This document shows, piece by piece, positions 47,053-58,559 of a DNA stretch of 64,000 nt. The position numbers were made by a program, and so were the translations under genes. Every line of letters starts with the position of its first letter. Position 1 is the stretch's first letter. The notes under the pieces are model-generated. The model was given only the letters and a program-made list of their open reading frames with translations. It had not been told where the DNA came from and did no database searches. Source of the DNA: Erythroxylum novogranatense (lineage: Eukaryota; Streptophyta; Magnoliopsida; Malpighiales; Erythroxylaceae); NCBI GenBank assembly GCA_029891385.1, contig CM057225.1:11879060-11943059 (forward strand), read 5' to 3'.

Positions 47053-48672
47053 CTATAACAATAAAATACGGTCCCATTATCGGATGCTCGCTAAATAGCT
47101 TCAAGAATGCGATGTCTCGGTGAAATGATGTACAATGCATATTCACGATTTTCGCTCTAAAACCCAAATTCGACATCCTATATCTAATTTCTAACTCTTC
47201 ATCCAACTGGATCGATCCTGATTTGATTCACTCCTAAATTCAGTCAGTTTTCTCACTTCGTAATCCCTATAGTAATTTCGTATCCATTGGGTCGAAACCT
47301 CTATTGAAAATCCCAATTAAAACTCCAATTGTCTCAATTGATATTTAGGTCACACTATGAACTCTAATTGACCTTAATCTCTATAATTCAATACCCCTTT
47401 AAATTAAATTCCAATCCTCTAATTATCCACAATAGTAGACCTCTTTCCCTAGTTCACAATGACTCGAGAATCACTTCAATCGGAGGTCTACGCCATGAAT
47501 TATGCCCAATAAACCAAATTAAATCCAATGGAATAGTTCCTTCGCCACGACTTGCGCCTTCGTCACGCCACAGACATTTAGTCGTCATTGCATGCGTGTA
47601 ACACGCTTGCATGCGAACGCCACGCCACGCGCCATGGGCGAAGCGGGCTCGTCATGGCGTCAACTAAATGACGCCGCCAAGGCCCCTAGTCCATCGCCGC
47701 GGCGTGAGACCTTTTTGCACTCGCCTTGATGAAATAATAATCCTTTCACCGCGGCGAGGCTTCAGGCACGCCGCGACGTGCGAGTCGCAGGTCGTCTTCT
47801 CCGATCGGCCTTCCGCCATTAAAGCCATTAATAACCTCCATTAACACTCTAACTACACAATCTTACCCAATAAATGCCATAAATGCTAAGAACAACCATT
47901 AAAGACAACATTAAAGCCTTAAAAACTCACCAAATCATAGATCGAAACCACCGATCGTCGTAACCCTAAAATCCTTCGAAACCCACGATCCTCTAATCTC
48001 AAAGCCTCTAACCTTCACTAATCACCATAAATCACTTAGCCTAACAAAATGAGAAGAAAACCCATAAGAAAGAATCAAGGAATCCTTACCTATGGAGGAA
48101 ATCGAAATCGCCGTAGGGGAGAAGAAGAAAATCGCAATCGCAAGGGTGAAAATCCCCAATTTCATTCAACCCTAGTATTTATAGACCTAAGTCTCCATAT
48201 CAGTCCAAATTTTAGTCTCTAAATTTCAATGAATCAACACATTTATTTCTTAACAGTATAACTCTAAATTTTTCCATTGCCATCGGACCATTCTTTCAAG
48301 ATTATACAAATAATCCATTCGACCTCTCAAATATTTCCTATCCGCATTTTCTCCCTAATTTCCCGTAAATTTCCTATAAGCCACTATAAAATACCAGTCA
48401 CTCATAAACTATACTAAATCAGTCACTGAGCCCAATAACCCTAATTCCTCAATTAACCACAATTCATCACCATCAATTCATGAATCCAATCATTCTAAAT
48501 CACAATTAAAATGCGGAAAATGATGAATGCATGTACTATAAATAAATGCATATGCAAGAAACCAGCCTCTAAAATTAGAGGCCAAGAATAAAATCAATCA
48601 ATGAATGCAATGAAACCTTTCGGTCCGTCCCAAATTACCGTAATACCCTTGCTCGCAGAATCGGATGTTACA

Positions 48673-49820
48673 ATTCACCCTCCTAATAAAAATTTCGCCC
48701 TCGAAATTTCATATACGATTGATCCATAAGATAGGACTTAGTCCGCTTTTTCTATCCCGATTCTCACTCATTTCCTTATAATGATTCGCAAATCCTCACA
48801 CTCGGCACGTAAACACATTTACCGATCTTAACACGCTTTCTTAACCCAATCCATAAAACACTGGATAGGTCCTAGAAATTTCTTTAACAGCTTTCTTTGG
48901 TAAGACACATACTTCACAATACAATCATAAATATCATTTTCTCAAAAGTTGAATCCCACTAGATTTTCCAAGAAGGTTTGACATTCTAAATTCCCAATCT
49001 GTTTTGCTAGTCACTAATATACACACTGATCCGGAATTCCCAAAACTAATAATGACACATCCCTTTTCAATTCTTTCAAATTCATTGCTACCTCGATCAT
49101 TATCAATTTGATTATTCATGGTCATATCTGAAATATTTCTGTTCCAACCCGCATCTCCAAGTTTTCAGAACAATATCCAACACAATAATTTCCAGTCATC
49201 AACTATAATACAGTCTAAGAGATTGTACTTATCTCTACACAAATAAAACTACTTTGCATCAATTTAACCGATTACCTCATAACCCTCATCGAGACACGCC
49301 AATATATTGTAAAGTTTCCGAATTTGCAATAATACAATTTATACTCGAATTGAAAATTTCTTATGATTTCTTAATTTCTAAATATCATAGAGGCGCCTAC
49401 TACAAGTTCCTTTACACTATTTTCTCCATATTCATCAAATTAACTTAATACTTCCAAAACATTTTACATAAAAAAATTTTATGAGCCAATAATCCCTTCA
49501 ATGTCATGACTAATTTCTCCTTACTATTCAGTAATCCTATTACACAGTCGAGTTCCTTACGTTAACACAATGTACATTTCCTCAGTAACAGAGTCTACCT
49601 CTCACACTTGAGCTTCCACTAGAATCAGATCTCCCAATAACGACTTTTTATTTATTTCAAATTTATTTCCAGTTTATCCTTTCATTGCTAAATTCTTCAG
49701 TTATCATCATCCAATCAAATCCGGTATCCATTACGACCTCAGGGCACTGTGTGCATAATCAATCAGTCCATCCACAAAATCCCATCCATCTTCCTATACA
49801 GTCATACTACCTAGAGGTGT
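48673..49820 (-). other. Non-coding 3' internal region of F
   Basis: It begins with the inverted polypurine tract (sense TAGGAGGGTGAAT) and TTTCGAGGGCGAAA. B has integrase and chromodomain here, but F has AT-rich sequence with no recognisable domain. Short phrases such as TTAACACAATGTA recur in the D internal region (near 37670), which hints at common origin, but the match is weak. Confidence 0.6.
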
Positions 49821-51204
49821 ACTCACCTCTAACTCTAACTATAACCTTTCTCTATCCACATGCAGTCTACATGCTAAATGCGATGCAATGCAGTACAATG
49901 AAAAGAATAAGTGGATCCAAGATCCAACAATACATATGCTTCAAACCAAAAGTTAAAAGCATACCCTTGATCGCATCCGGGAATCCTGGTCTCCGTCAAT
50001 CATGGCATAGACCACGGCCGAGATCGTCTGTTCACGCCAGTCCTCGACCTCAATGTTGATCCCTCTGTTTGACCTCGGCCTCGGCCTTGGCCTCTCCATC
50101 CGGATCCACTTCCACGACTCACTGCGTCGGGGTATTGCTACCAGATCTTCCACTCATGGCAGACTGGGCTCCCACAGCCCTCAGGCGCTTCCTCACTAGA
50201 TGGTCCATCGAACCACACCTCAGACATGCTCCAGATAGCCATCGACACTCTCCACTGTGTCTTTTGTCACAATGCTCACATAGAGGAATAGACTTCCCTG
50301 AACCTCTAGCACCGCCTCTGTCACTACCAGTCTGTGCAAAGCTGTCTCTTTGACCATGTCCTGCCTGTCTAGCCCCTCCTACGGACCTGAAGGGCCTACT
50401 CGACGCTTGTTTGTATTCTCTCGCCAAGATTGCCACGCTATCACTGATCTCTTATGCCCGGTCCCCGACCGGTCTCAATTCTGTTGTCTCAAGAAATGCT
50501 TCTATCCTCACTGCTGCAGCCCTCAACTCAATGAAATTGCCCATATCAGACCTGACCAAGAGGGTACGGATCTCCAGATTGAGTCCGCCCTCAAAACGCC
50601 GACACTTGTCGCCTCGGCCACCAAAGAAGAAGCGTAAACTAACAACTCGCTGAACCGCACTCATAGTCGGCCACACCAATCGCCTCTATCTCACTCTAGA
50701 ACTCTTGCAACTTCATGTCCAGATAAATCTTGGGCATGAAATTATCCTCAACGCCTCGTAAAATCATTCCATGTCGATGTGCGAGCTCGGTGGTATCGCT
50801 CGGGACGATCTTCCACCACCGATATGCGTAACCTCAGTAGAGAAACCGCGTAGTCGAAACGCCATCCGATTCACGGCCCATCCGATCGAGGACTCTCTCA
50901 CCTCTCTAGCCATCCTCACCTCCGCAGGTCTGCTACCATAAAGTCAATCGCCTCGCCACGCAGAGATCATATCTCTGTTCCCGTCTCGCAGGAACTCGAG
51001 GAGGCAACTCCTCTGTACGAGGCGCAGGAGACTCCCTACTAGCTCCTACCGATTCCAGATCAGCTGGTTGTTTCACTCGATCTCCCAGTACGGATGACCT
51101 AAAATAGACCAGAAATTTCGATCAGTTCTGCTATCCTTACAGTAATTCCAACTTAATTTCACTAATCCCCAAAAGATGCCAAACCATGCTCTGATACCAC
51201 TAAA
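49821..51204 (-). pseudogene. gag: gag and protease remnant of F with primer site
   Basis: Minus strand from the primer site (51188-51199, sense TGGTATCAGAGC). Capsid sequence is frameshifted and damaged at 50680-51060. 50679-50452 reads GGRGDKCRRFEGGLNLEIRT and 50436-50119 reads GGARQAGHGQRDSF, a complete knuckle CEHCDKRHSGEC and CLRCGSMDHLVR. At about 49880-49990 the protease phrase for EAYVLLDLGSTHS-like sequence is recognisable, then similarity to B ends near 49830. Confidence 0.85.
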
Positions 51205-51586
51205 TGTAGCGCCCCCTCACCGTAGGGTACACATCGGGAAGCCCGAAGGTCACGCCGACGCTTATTCCCACGATAAGGGTGCACTACCAGAACATTTTCT
51301 AATAATATCCACATGGCATCTCAATAAATAAAACCATAAAATATCACAATAGCATAAATCAGTAAATTAAAATCCAAAATAATAATAATCATCTGGTACA
51401 GTCATCCAATGTCAGAATAGACAAGTCTATCAGTTTCCTAACAAAACCAAAAAGGAAACTGATACAAGCATCTATCCTAAGTCATCCTCAAAGCTACCCA
51501 ATGACCGAATTGTGCCATCACGCCTCTTGCCAAAGAAATCGCATTTACAGAAAGAAAATCTTGAGCTAGGAATCTACTCTATCATT

Positions 51587-51653
51587 CCGAAAATAGATTG
51601 CAATTTTGGGTGAGTTTATGAACTCAAGAAAAACCATCATCGATGGTTCACTC
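51587..51653 (-). promoter_or_regulatory. Double-hairpin/acceptor cassette, F 5' LTR copy
   Basis: First hairpin intact; second is GAGTT-CATA-AACTC. The acceptor-like end is degraded (sense CTATTTTCGG instead of CAGG). Confidence 0.6.
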
Positions 51654-52356
51654 AAATCATGCTTTACGCGAAATCGCGTGACAAAGACGACACAAGAATA
51701 TCAATTAACGGTATTATATAACAAAGGTACGAGAGTCTATATCGATTGTATAGTATCGGTAATAATATTACAAGTAGTATAGAATGCTTTACGAGATAGC
51801 CTTATAATTTGCAATAAATCATGGCATCACACGCTCAAGAATTGTCACACAATCTAGCAATTTAATCACCATGTATATAATGCATATGAGACTCTTTCCG
51901 TTATTCAAGATTGTGCCCAAGTGCTCATCAAGGTTCAATGTGGGGACGCGTGTGATTTTCTCCCTGGCTAAGCCCGGACAAGATGCGATGTTCGAGCTCG
52001 AGGCTCTTTTCAAAGGATAATAGCAACTTGGGACACGCCCATTATCTCGATCATGCATTTATGCATGCAAAGGTAATGTTCAAGAATTCAAGATTCAAGG
52101 ATTCAAATCAATTTACAAGATATGGCTATAAAGCCCAAGATATCGCCTCCAAAGATCATGCAAAGGATCCAGCTCAGCATAAATAAGCATGCAATTCAAT
52201 CCAATAAATTTCAAGAATCATGAAATAGTCCAAATTAATTCAAGAGTAGCATGCAATTCGATCCTAATCACGCCAAGAATCATACAGCCACCTTTGCAAG
52301 TAATTCATACAGAGCATATAAACAATCGAATTTGAGAAACCAACTAGGTTACTCAC

Positions 52357-52422
52357 CAGAATCTCCGAAGCTATCGCTGAAGTCCCAAAGAATATCCGTG
52401 GAACGACAATTCAACGGTGCCT
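52357..52422 (-). promoter_or_regulatory. Predicted internal leader exon, F 5' LTR
   Basis: 66 nt with the same ends and splice-like flanks as the 3' LTR copy. Confidence 0.45.
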
Positions 52423-54033
52423 CTATAACAAGAAAATACACCCCATTACTAGATGCTCGCTAAAGCGCTTCAAGAATGCGTTGTCTCAAGAAAATGATGT
52501 ACAATGCATATTCACGATTTTCATCTAAAACCCAAATTCGACATCCTATATCCAATTTCTAACTCTTCATCCAACTGGATCGATCCCGATTTGATTCACT
52601 CCTAAATTCATCCGCTTTTCTCACTTCAGAATCCCTATAGTAATTCCTCATCCATCGGGTCGAAACCTCTATTGAAAATCCCAATTAAAACTCCAATTGT
52701 CTCAATTGACATTTAGGTCACACTATGAACTCTAATTGACCTTAATCTCTATAATTCAATACCCTTTAAATTAAATTCCAATCCTCTAATTATCCACAAT
52801 AGTAGACCTCTTTCCTAGTTCACAATGACTCGAGAATCACTTCAATCGGAGGTCTACGCCATGAATTATGCCCAATAAACCAAATTAAATCCAATGGAAT
52901 AGCTCCTTCGCGCGACCTTGCGGCCTTTCACGCGCCACGACGGTAGTAGCTCACAAGCGTAACACGCTGTCATCGCAACGCCACGCCACCGCCATGCGGG
53001 GCGGGCTCGTTGCGACATCAACCAATGACGCCGCCACAAGGCCCCTAGTCCATCGCCGCGGCGTGAGACCTTTTTGCACTCGCCTTGATGAAATAATAAT
53101 CCTTTCGCCGCGGCGAGGCTTCAGGCACGTCGCGGCGTGCGAGTCGCAGGTCGTCTTCTCCGATCGGCCTTCCGCCATTAAAGCCATTAATAACCTCCAT
53201 TAACGCTCTAACTACACAATCTTACCCAATAAATGCCATAAATGCTAAGAACAACCATTAAAGACAACATTAAAGCCTTAAAAACTCACCAAATCACAGA
53301 TCGAAACCACCAATCATCGTAACCCTAAAATCTTTCGAAACCTACGATCCTCCAATCTCAAAGCCTCTAACCTTCACTAATCACCATAAATCACTTAGCC
53401 TAACACAATGAAAAGAAAACCCATAAGAAAGAATCAAGGAATCCTTACCTATGGAGGAAATCGAAATCGCCGTAGGGGAGAAGAAGAAAATCGCAATCGC
53501 AAGGGTGAAAATCCCCAATTTCATTCAACCCTAGTATTTATAGACCTAAGTCTCCATATCAGTCCAAATTTCAGTCTCTAAATTTCAATGACTCAATACA
53601 TTTATTTCTTAACAGTATAACTCTAAATTTTTCCATTGCCATCGAACCATTCTTTCAAGATTATACAAATAATCACTACCTCTCAAATATTTCCTATCCG
53701 CATTTTCTCCTAATTTCCCGAAATTTCCTATAAGTTACTATAAAATACCAATACTCATAAACTATACTAAATCACCACTGAGCCCAATAACTCCTAATTC
53801 CTCAATTAACCACAATTCAATCATTCAGCTTAGTTCGAATCCAATCGATTCTAAATCACAATTAAAATGCGGAAAATGATGAATGCATGTACTATAAATA
53901 AATGCATATGCAAGAAACCGCCTCTAAAATTAGAGGCCAGTAACAAAATCAATCAATGAATGCAATGAAACCTTTCGGTCCGTCCCAAATTACCAGAATA
54001 CCCTTGCTCGCAGTAACGGGATGTTACATCCAG

Positions 54034-54230
54034 TCTTGCATGAGAGGTCCAAGCACGTTGACATCAGACTCCACTTCGTGAGGGACAAGATAGCTCAAGG
54101 CTTCGTCCACCTGAAAAAGATCGAAGGTGAGTTAAATCCTTCTGATTTCGAAACTTAAATACTAACCCAAAATAAATTCATTTTTTGCAGGGATTACTCA
54201 CAGATCAAAGAACCCCCATGATACCGAAGT
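54034..54230 (+). pseudogene. pol: C-terminus of RNase H of copia A
   Basis: Continues VLHERSKHVDIRLHFVRD, then HLKKIEGELNPSDFET, the standard copia end. A TAA falls where Lys is expected, and the frame goes on with ILTQNKFIFCRDYSQI to about 54220. The two parts flank F with the TCCAG duplication. Confidence 0.88.
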
Positions 54231-54455
54231 CAGAACCAGCAGATCCCACAAGGGGTGAAGATTAGGTTTACGGGATTTGGGGATTTTTCATATTTGGGGA
54301 TTTTCTTTTAGGGTTTTTTCAATTAGAGCTAGGATTGGTGAAATAGGAGGGAAACCACTTGAAATCAAAGCTGATTTCATAAGATCTCACTTATGTCTTG
54401 AAAACTAGGGTTTCGGCTTTTTTTCTCACTCTCAGATCTGAGTCCCAAGCATCGA

Positions 54456-54477
54456 TAAATGAAGAAGGAGGGAAAGA
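54456..54477 (+). other. Polypurine tract of A
   Basis: GAAGAAGGAGGGAAAGA immediately before TGTGATAATAATC. Confidence 0.75.
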
Positions 54478-55312
54478 TGTGATAATAATCACGTTAATCT
54501 CCATTAATCTATTCCCAGAATCAACATGAATACATGGAAGAATCGAAGACAAGAATATCTAAAGTGTGTGATGGTGTCTGTGAGAATGTCGAAGAGAGAA
54601 GTGAAGGAGTTCTGGATGTTTCTACTTCAGACAACAATGATTCAGCACACATACTCATACACCCACGTGAGCCAAAAGAAACAAGTCTGAAGCAGTGTTG
54701 TTTTTCATACATAAAGGAGTTACAAAACGTAACAGAGAGCAACATAAAATGCCCATTACTGCAGCACTTCAGAAGCAACTAAAAAAAGAGACTTAACATA
54801 TTCCAAAACGCACAGCATCAAGAAGAGTCACTTAAAGACCCACGTGATAGGCACATGGAGGAGAGCAGATGTAAATAAATACATCCGAATGCATCATCTT
54901 CTTCAGCTGTATAAAAACAAGGAAAGAGGCTTAAGACAGTACACAGTACATCACACAGAAATTTCGATCTTCAATTGTTGATTGTATTCAGTTGTGAAAG
55001 TGAGAAAATCAGAGGGAAAAATTAGTCAGAGAGTGCTAGAGTACTGACCTTGGGTACTGAGGAGTTTTTAGACTCTTTTTGCAGGTGTTCAAATGGAACA
55101 CTCAAATCTCTGTATTATCTTCTTCTGTACTTCTTCATATAGTGAATTTCTTCACCACTATCAAGTGGGAACCTTGGATGTAGGTAACTTTGTGCTATCG
55201 AACTAAGTAAATCTGTCTTCTTTAATTTCTGCAAGTTACATTTTTGCAAAATAACAAATCTTTGCTAAGTTTTTGTTTAAAGAATAGCAGAATAGTAGTA
55301 GAAATCCCAACA
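54478..55312 (+). mobile_element. 3' LTR of A (835 bp)
   Basis: TGTGATAATAATCACG to AGAAATCCCAACA, TSD GAGTC after it. TATAAAAA at 54910-54917. Matches the rejoined 5' LTR in length exactly. Confidence 0.95.
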
Positions 55313-55317
55313 GAGTC

Positions 55318-55625
55318 TATTAAGATTAAAAGCTACAATGTACATTCATTATTCAGAAGATCATATTAAGATGGTCCAAAACAAATTTGGTTACCTTTTC
55401 TTAAGGCTACCTTTTTGATTATGGCCCATATGTATCTTCACATCCTACTTAATGGTGTTCTTTCTAGAGGTAGGACAAATTGCAGCAGTAATTTTTTCCA
55501 ATATCCAGTGACCATAACTTTAGCATAAATACATTAGTAATTTAAAACATGCTACAAAATATATTAAATACATTATAACTAATTGCATAAATATTGATGT
55601 TTTGATATTTCTGAGCTGCTTAGGT
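55318..55625. other. Unassigned AT-rich flank of A
   Basis: No repeat or domain recognised. It ends near TTATCATTTCAG, which could be a decayed splice acceptor before the PPR fragment. Confidence 0.35.
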
Positions 55626-55639
55626 AATTATCATTTCAG

Positions 55640-55892
55640 AGCAATTCAAGTGGAAGGTGTTGTCTATAACCACATCTATTAATGGCTATTGGACGGGTAA
55701 GCAAATATATGCCCATGTTATTAAAATAGGCCTAAAAAGTGATATATGCATGCAAAATGCTTTAATCCATTTCTACGGAGCCATGATATTTTTAAGGGAC
55801 GCATGCATGTTGAGTGATGAAATGCTCTTAAGAGATGTAGCAAACTGGAATTTTGCACACAAGCAGAACAGAAACATAACAGCAACAAAATA
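55640..55892 (+). pseudogene. PPR-repeat protein fragment, decayed
   Basis: The frame starting near 55657 reads NGYWTGKQIYAHVIKIGLKS, then MQNALIHFYG, then LRDACMLSDEMLLRDVANWN. This is the pattern of PLS-type pentatricopeptide repeats (GKQIHAHVIKTGL..D, QNALI.MYG, DA..LFDEM..RDV.SWN). Only about two motifs remain of a family that usually spans hundreds of residues. It lacks the expected CG-L-DA spacing in the middle. It could be a gene fragment or a pseudogene of a mitochondrial or plastid RNA-processing factor. It is the only cellular-gene trace I find. Confidence 0.6.
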
Positions 55893-56421
55893 GTTAAGTT
55901 TCAGACGAGAGAGAATTGTGAAAAGAAAGAAAGAGGAGTATTTGAAGGCATGTAAGAAAAAGGAAACGAGTCCTCAAAGGAACTCAAATGCGGCGGTGCA
56001 GTAATAGACGACAAATACGAGGGTTACTTTGAAAACGACACATTAGATAAAATAATGTATCGAGAAAGGCAAAAATAGTAAAAAATAAACATTAAAATAA
56101 ATAATTTTCACAGTATAAAATGCACTAACAATTAAAAATCCTGACAATCTGATCACGTTCCTATAATTTCATTTGCACGGTGGCAGCCCATTCGAGGGCT
56201 CCCGCTTCCCGGCACCATCTGACGGATTTTATCTCATGAATTTGGTTGCTCCTACAGCTTACACTAACGCCTGCATGGTCCCACCTTGACATCCTTATAC
56301 ACCATGTCTTATCTACAGGCTACAGCAATTCGTGCGGGTTACATTCTCAATCTCGTATTGTCCTCGACGGTTAATTGAATTTTACTTTGTTGAAGAGTCC
56401 CCTTTCGATGTTGACAGTCTT
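55893..56421. other. Intergenic, no recognised feature
   Basis: The first half is AT-rich; 56170-56430 is richer in GC (for example GGCAGCCCATTCGAGGGC). No open frame or repeat recognised. Confidence 0.4.
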
Positions 56422-56718
56422 TGTTGGATGCGAAGCAAACTCACCGCTAGAATCAAACAACAATATATATTTGTAATAAAACCAACGTTACATTAGCTAC
56501 TGCTATATTAACTTTTGCTCTATTTCTGTCTATTTTTTCTGTTTTTCTCTCGTATATGCATTAGACATACAACAGCCTTTTATAGGCATGACAGTCGATA
56601 CAGCCCAAAAATAGCTACACTGTCAGCCATAATAAATGAACTTTGTGAAAGACAACAGTTAAGAACCGTGTGTTTTAAGTGGAAGGATTAAGATTGTCCA
56701 TCGAGTTTGACCTCTAAT
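56422..56718 (-). mobile_element. 3' LTR of E, approximate
   Basis: Right limit placed before the inverted purine-rich tract TTTCCTCTCAAACTC. The LTR is short (about 300 bp), as in several copia lineages. Confidence 0.55.
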
Positions 56719-57062
56719 ATTTCCTCTCAAACTCAACTTTACATGTTAAACTTTTCTTTGAGTTATCGGTATTCAATGATTTTGTAAAAATATCCTCAAG
56801 TTGACCTTCAGTTTTGCAATGAATGAGTTCTACAATTCTCTCATTCACTTGCTCTTGAATAAAATGATATTTGGTTATGTGAAACTAAAATTTTTGCAAG
56901 TGATATAACATATTTATTGTCGGTGTATGCTGTAATCGGACCTACTTGCGGGTGATATAACTCACTCAAAATATTATTTAACCATATTGTTTGACATGTA
57001 CATATTGCTGTAGCGATATACTCAGCTTCACATGTTGCGGGAGCAATTGTTTATTGCTTTTT

Positions 57063-57500
57063 TTATGACCACGAAATTATTGATGATCCAATGTGAAATA
57101 CATATCCAATAGTGCTCTTTCGATAATCTAAGTCTCTACTATAATAACTATCTGAATAGCTAATCAACTTTAAATCTTGAGAATGTATATAAAATAGACC
57201 ATGATTTATTGTACCTTGAACATATCTTAAAATTCTTTTTGTTGCAATGAAGTGATCTTGCTTTGGCTTCTCCATAAATCTATTGAGCAATATAATTGCT
57301 TACATAATATATGAGGCTGTGTGAAAGCTAAATATCTCAAACTTTCGACTAGACTCTTAAATGATGTCAAGTTTACCAACTCTCTATTTAAATTTATTCT
57401 CAATCTTACACCTGTTTCTGCTAGCATAACTATTGGCTTGCAATCCTTCATTCTAAACTTATTTAAGATTTGTTCCACATACTTCTTATGTGACATAATT
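57063..57500 (-). pseudogene. pol: RNase H and RT end of E
   Basis: KRILRYVQGTINHGLFY, then YSDSYYSRDLDYRKSTIGYV (Asp region) and upstream KKYVEQILNKFRMKDCKP. A frameshift near 57290 and an early stop remove the rest of RNase H; the Glu block is not seen. Confidence 0.85.
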
Positions 57501-58180
57501 AGTCATATCTTTCTTAAAATCATTGATCATACTTGGATCATTTCTCGTGAAGATCATATCATTTACATATAAACACATAATCATGATATCACCATCTTGA
57601 TTTTTCTTTGTGTATAAGGCATACTCTTGTGGGCTTTTAACAAAGCCATTCTTTTGGAAATACTTATCTATTCTCATGTTCCAAGCCCGGGGAGCTTGTT
57701 TTAATCCATACAATGCTTTCTTTAGATGATATACTTTGTCTTCTTGTCCTTTTTTAATATATCCTAGTGGTTGCTCAATGTAGATTGCTTTATCTAGGTA
57801 TCCATTCAAGAAAGTTGATTTCACATCCATATAATAAATCTTCCAATTTATTTTGTGTTGCCAGTGCTGTAATAAGTCTAATAGTATCAATTTTTGCAAC
57901 TGGACCAAACATTTCTTCATAGTCAATTTCTTTTCTCTGCTTATAGTCTTTAGCAACTAATCTTGTCTTCTATTTTTCAACATTTCCTTCTTGATTAGTC
58001 TTTTTCTTGTACACCCAATTAACTCCTGTTGTCTTGTGTACTTTCAGAAGATTAGTTAGTTCCCATGTGTCATTTCTATTGATCATAACAATTTCTTCAT
58101 TCATGCCCTCTATCCACTTATCAACTTTAATAGCCTCTTCGTATGTTAATGGATCACACTTTTCCATTAAACAAAACAAT
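57486..58180 (-). pseudogene. pol: Reverse transcriptase of E
   Basis: YEEAIKVDKWIEGMNEEI and VNWVYKKKTNQEGNV start the domain (58179-57970). YMDVKSTFLNGYLDKAIYIE, LKKALYGLKQAPRAWN and MIMCLYVNDMIF follow. The catalytic YVDD is YVND here, so one Asp is lost. Confidence 0.9.
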
Positions 58181-58559
58181 AAATAATCGAATATTGTCTG
58201 TACCTATTCTATGGCGTCATAAATATCATGTATACTCCACATTTTTATAAGTGTTCCTCCTGAATCGCTACTACTACTACTGCTATATGATGAAGTTGAT
58301 AGTGTTGATTCAAGAGTTATTAAAGTAGAGTTCTGTGGAGGAGTTCATTCATCTCCTTGTTCATCTTGTGTGTTAGAGTCATCATCATTATCACCATTGA
58401 CAAATAATCCTTGAACTTTCTTATCCTCTTTGCTCCATTTCCGATAATATGCTTTATCAAATTTGACATCTCAAGAGATGATCACCTTCTTGGTCAAACG
58501 GTTGTACAATCTATATGCTTACTCCTTTTTTCATAACTAATAAAAATGCACTTTTCACC

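Larger units (their letters stand above)
45829..48672 (-). mobile_element. 3' LTR of F
   Basis: Starts (plus strand) TGTAGCGCCCCC and ends GGATGTTACA, the inverse of the B LTR termini. TATA-like sequence (sense TATAAATA) is at about 48175-48184, and the CpG-dense block is at about 47575-47790. Confidence 0.92.
45829..54028 (-). mobile_element. Deletion derivative of the B family, element F, TSD TCCAG
   Basis: 8200 bp on the minus strand with LTRs of 2844 and 2824 bp and a 2532-bp internal region. TCCAG is duplicated at 45824-45828 and 54029-54033. LTR ends and gag match chromovirus B. Gag and a piece of protease remain at the 5' side (50000-51100), while RT, RNase H, integrase and chromodomain are replaced by about 1.1 kb of non-coding sequence. 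This layout resembles gag-only non-autonomous elements. Confidence 0.9.
51205..54028 (-). mobile_element. 5' LTR of F
   Basis: Same termini and landmarks as the 3' LTR, but many CAGT words are CAAG here. TATA-like sequence is at about 53533-53543 and the CpG block at about 52910-53160. Confidence 0.92.
21103..55312 (+). mobile_element. Host copia element A, split by three nested insertions, TSD GAGTC
   Basis: The outer LTRs share TGTGATAATAATCACG at 21103 and 54478 and end ATCCCAACA at 31662 and 55312. GAGTC is duplicated exactly at 21098-21102 and 55313-55317. Removing G (21788-31507), D (32477-44102), F (45829-54028) and one TSD each leaves about 4.65 kb. In that sequence the gag frame continues across D, and the RNase H frame continues across F. 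Integrase and most of RT are missing although both LTRs and the TSD are intact, so A either inserted as a deletion derivative or lost the segment later. Confidence 0.9.

Noticed and set aside
54121..54190. Intron-like stretch: GAAG/GTGAGT ... ACTAAC ... TTTTTTGCAG
   Set aside because: Read without splicing, the frame gives the standard copia RNase H C-terminus with one stop, so it is coding relic rather than an intron.
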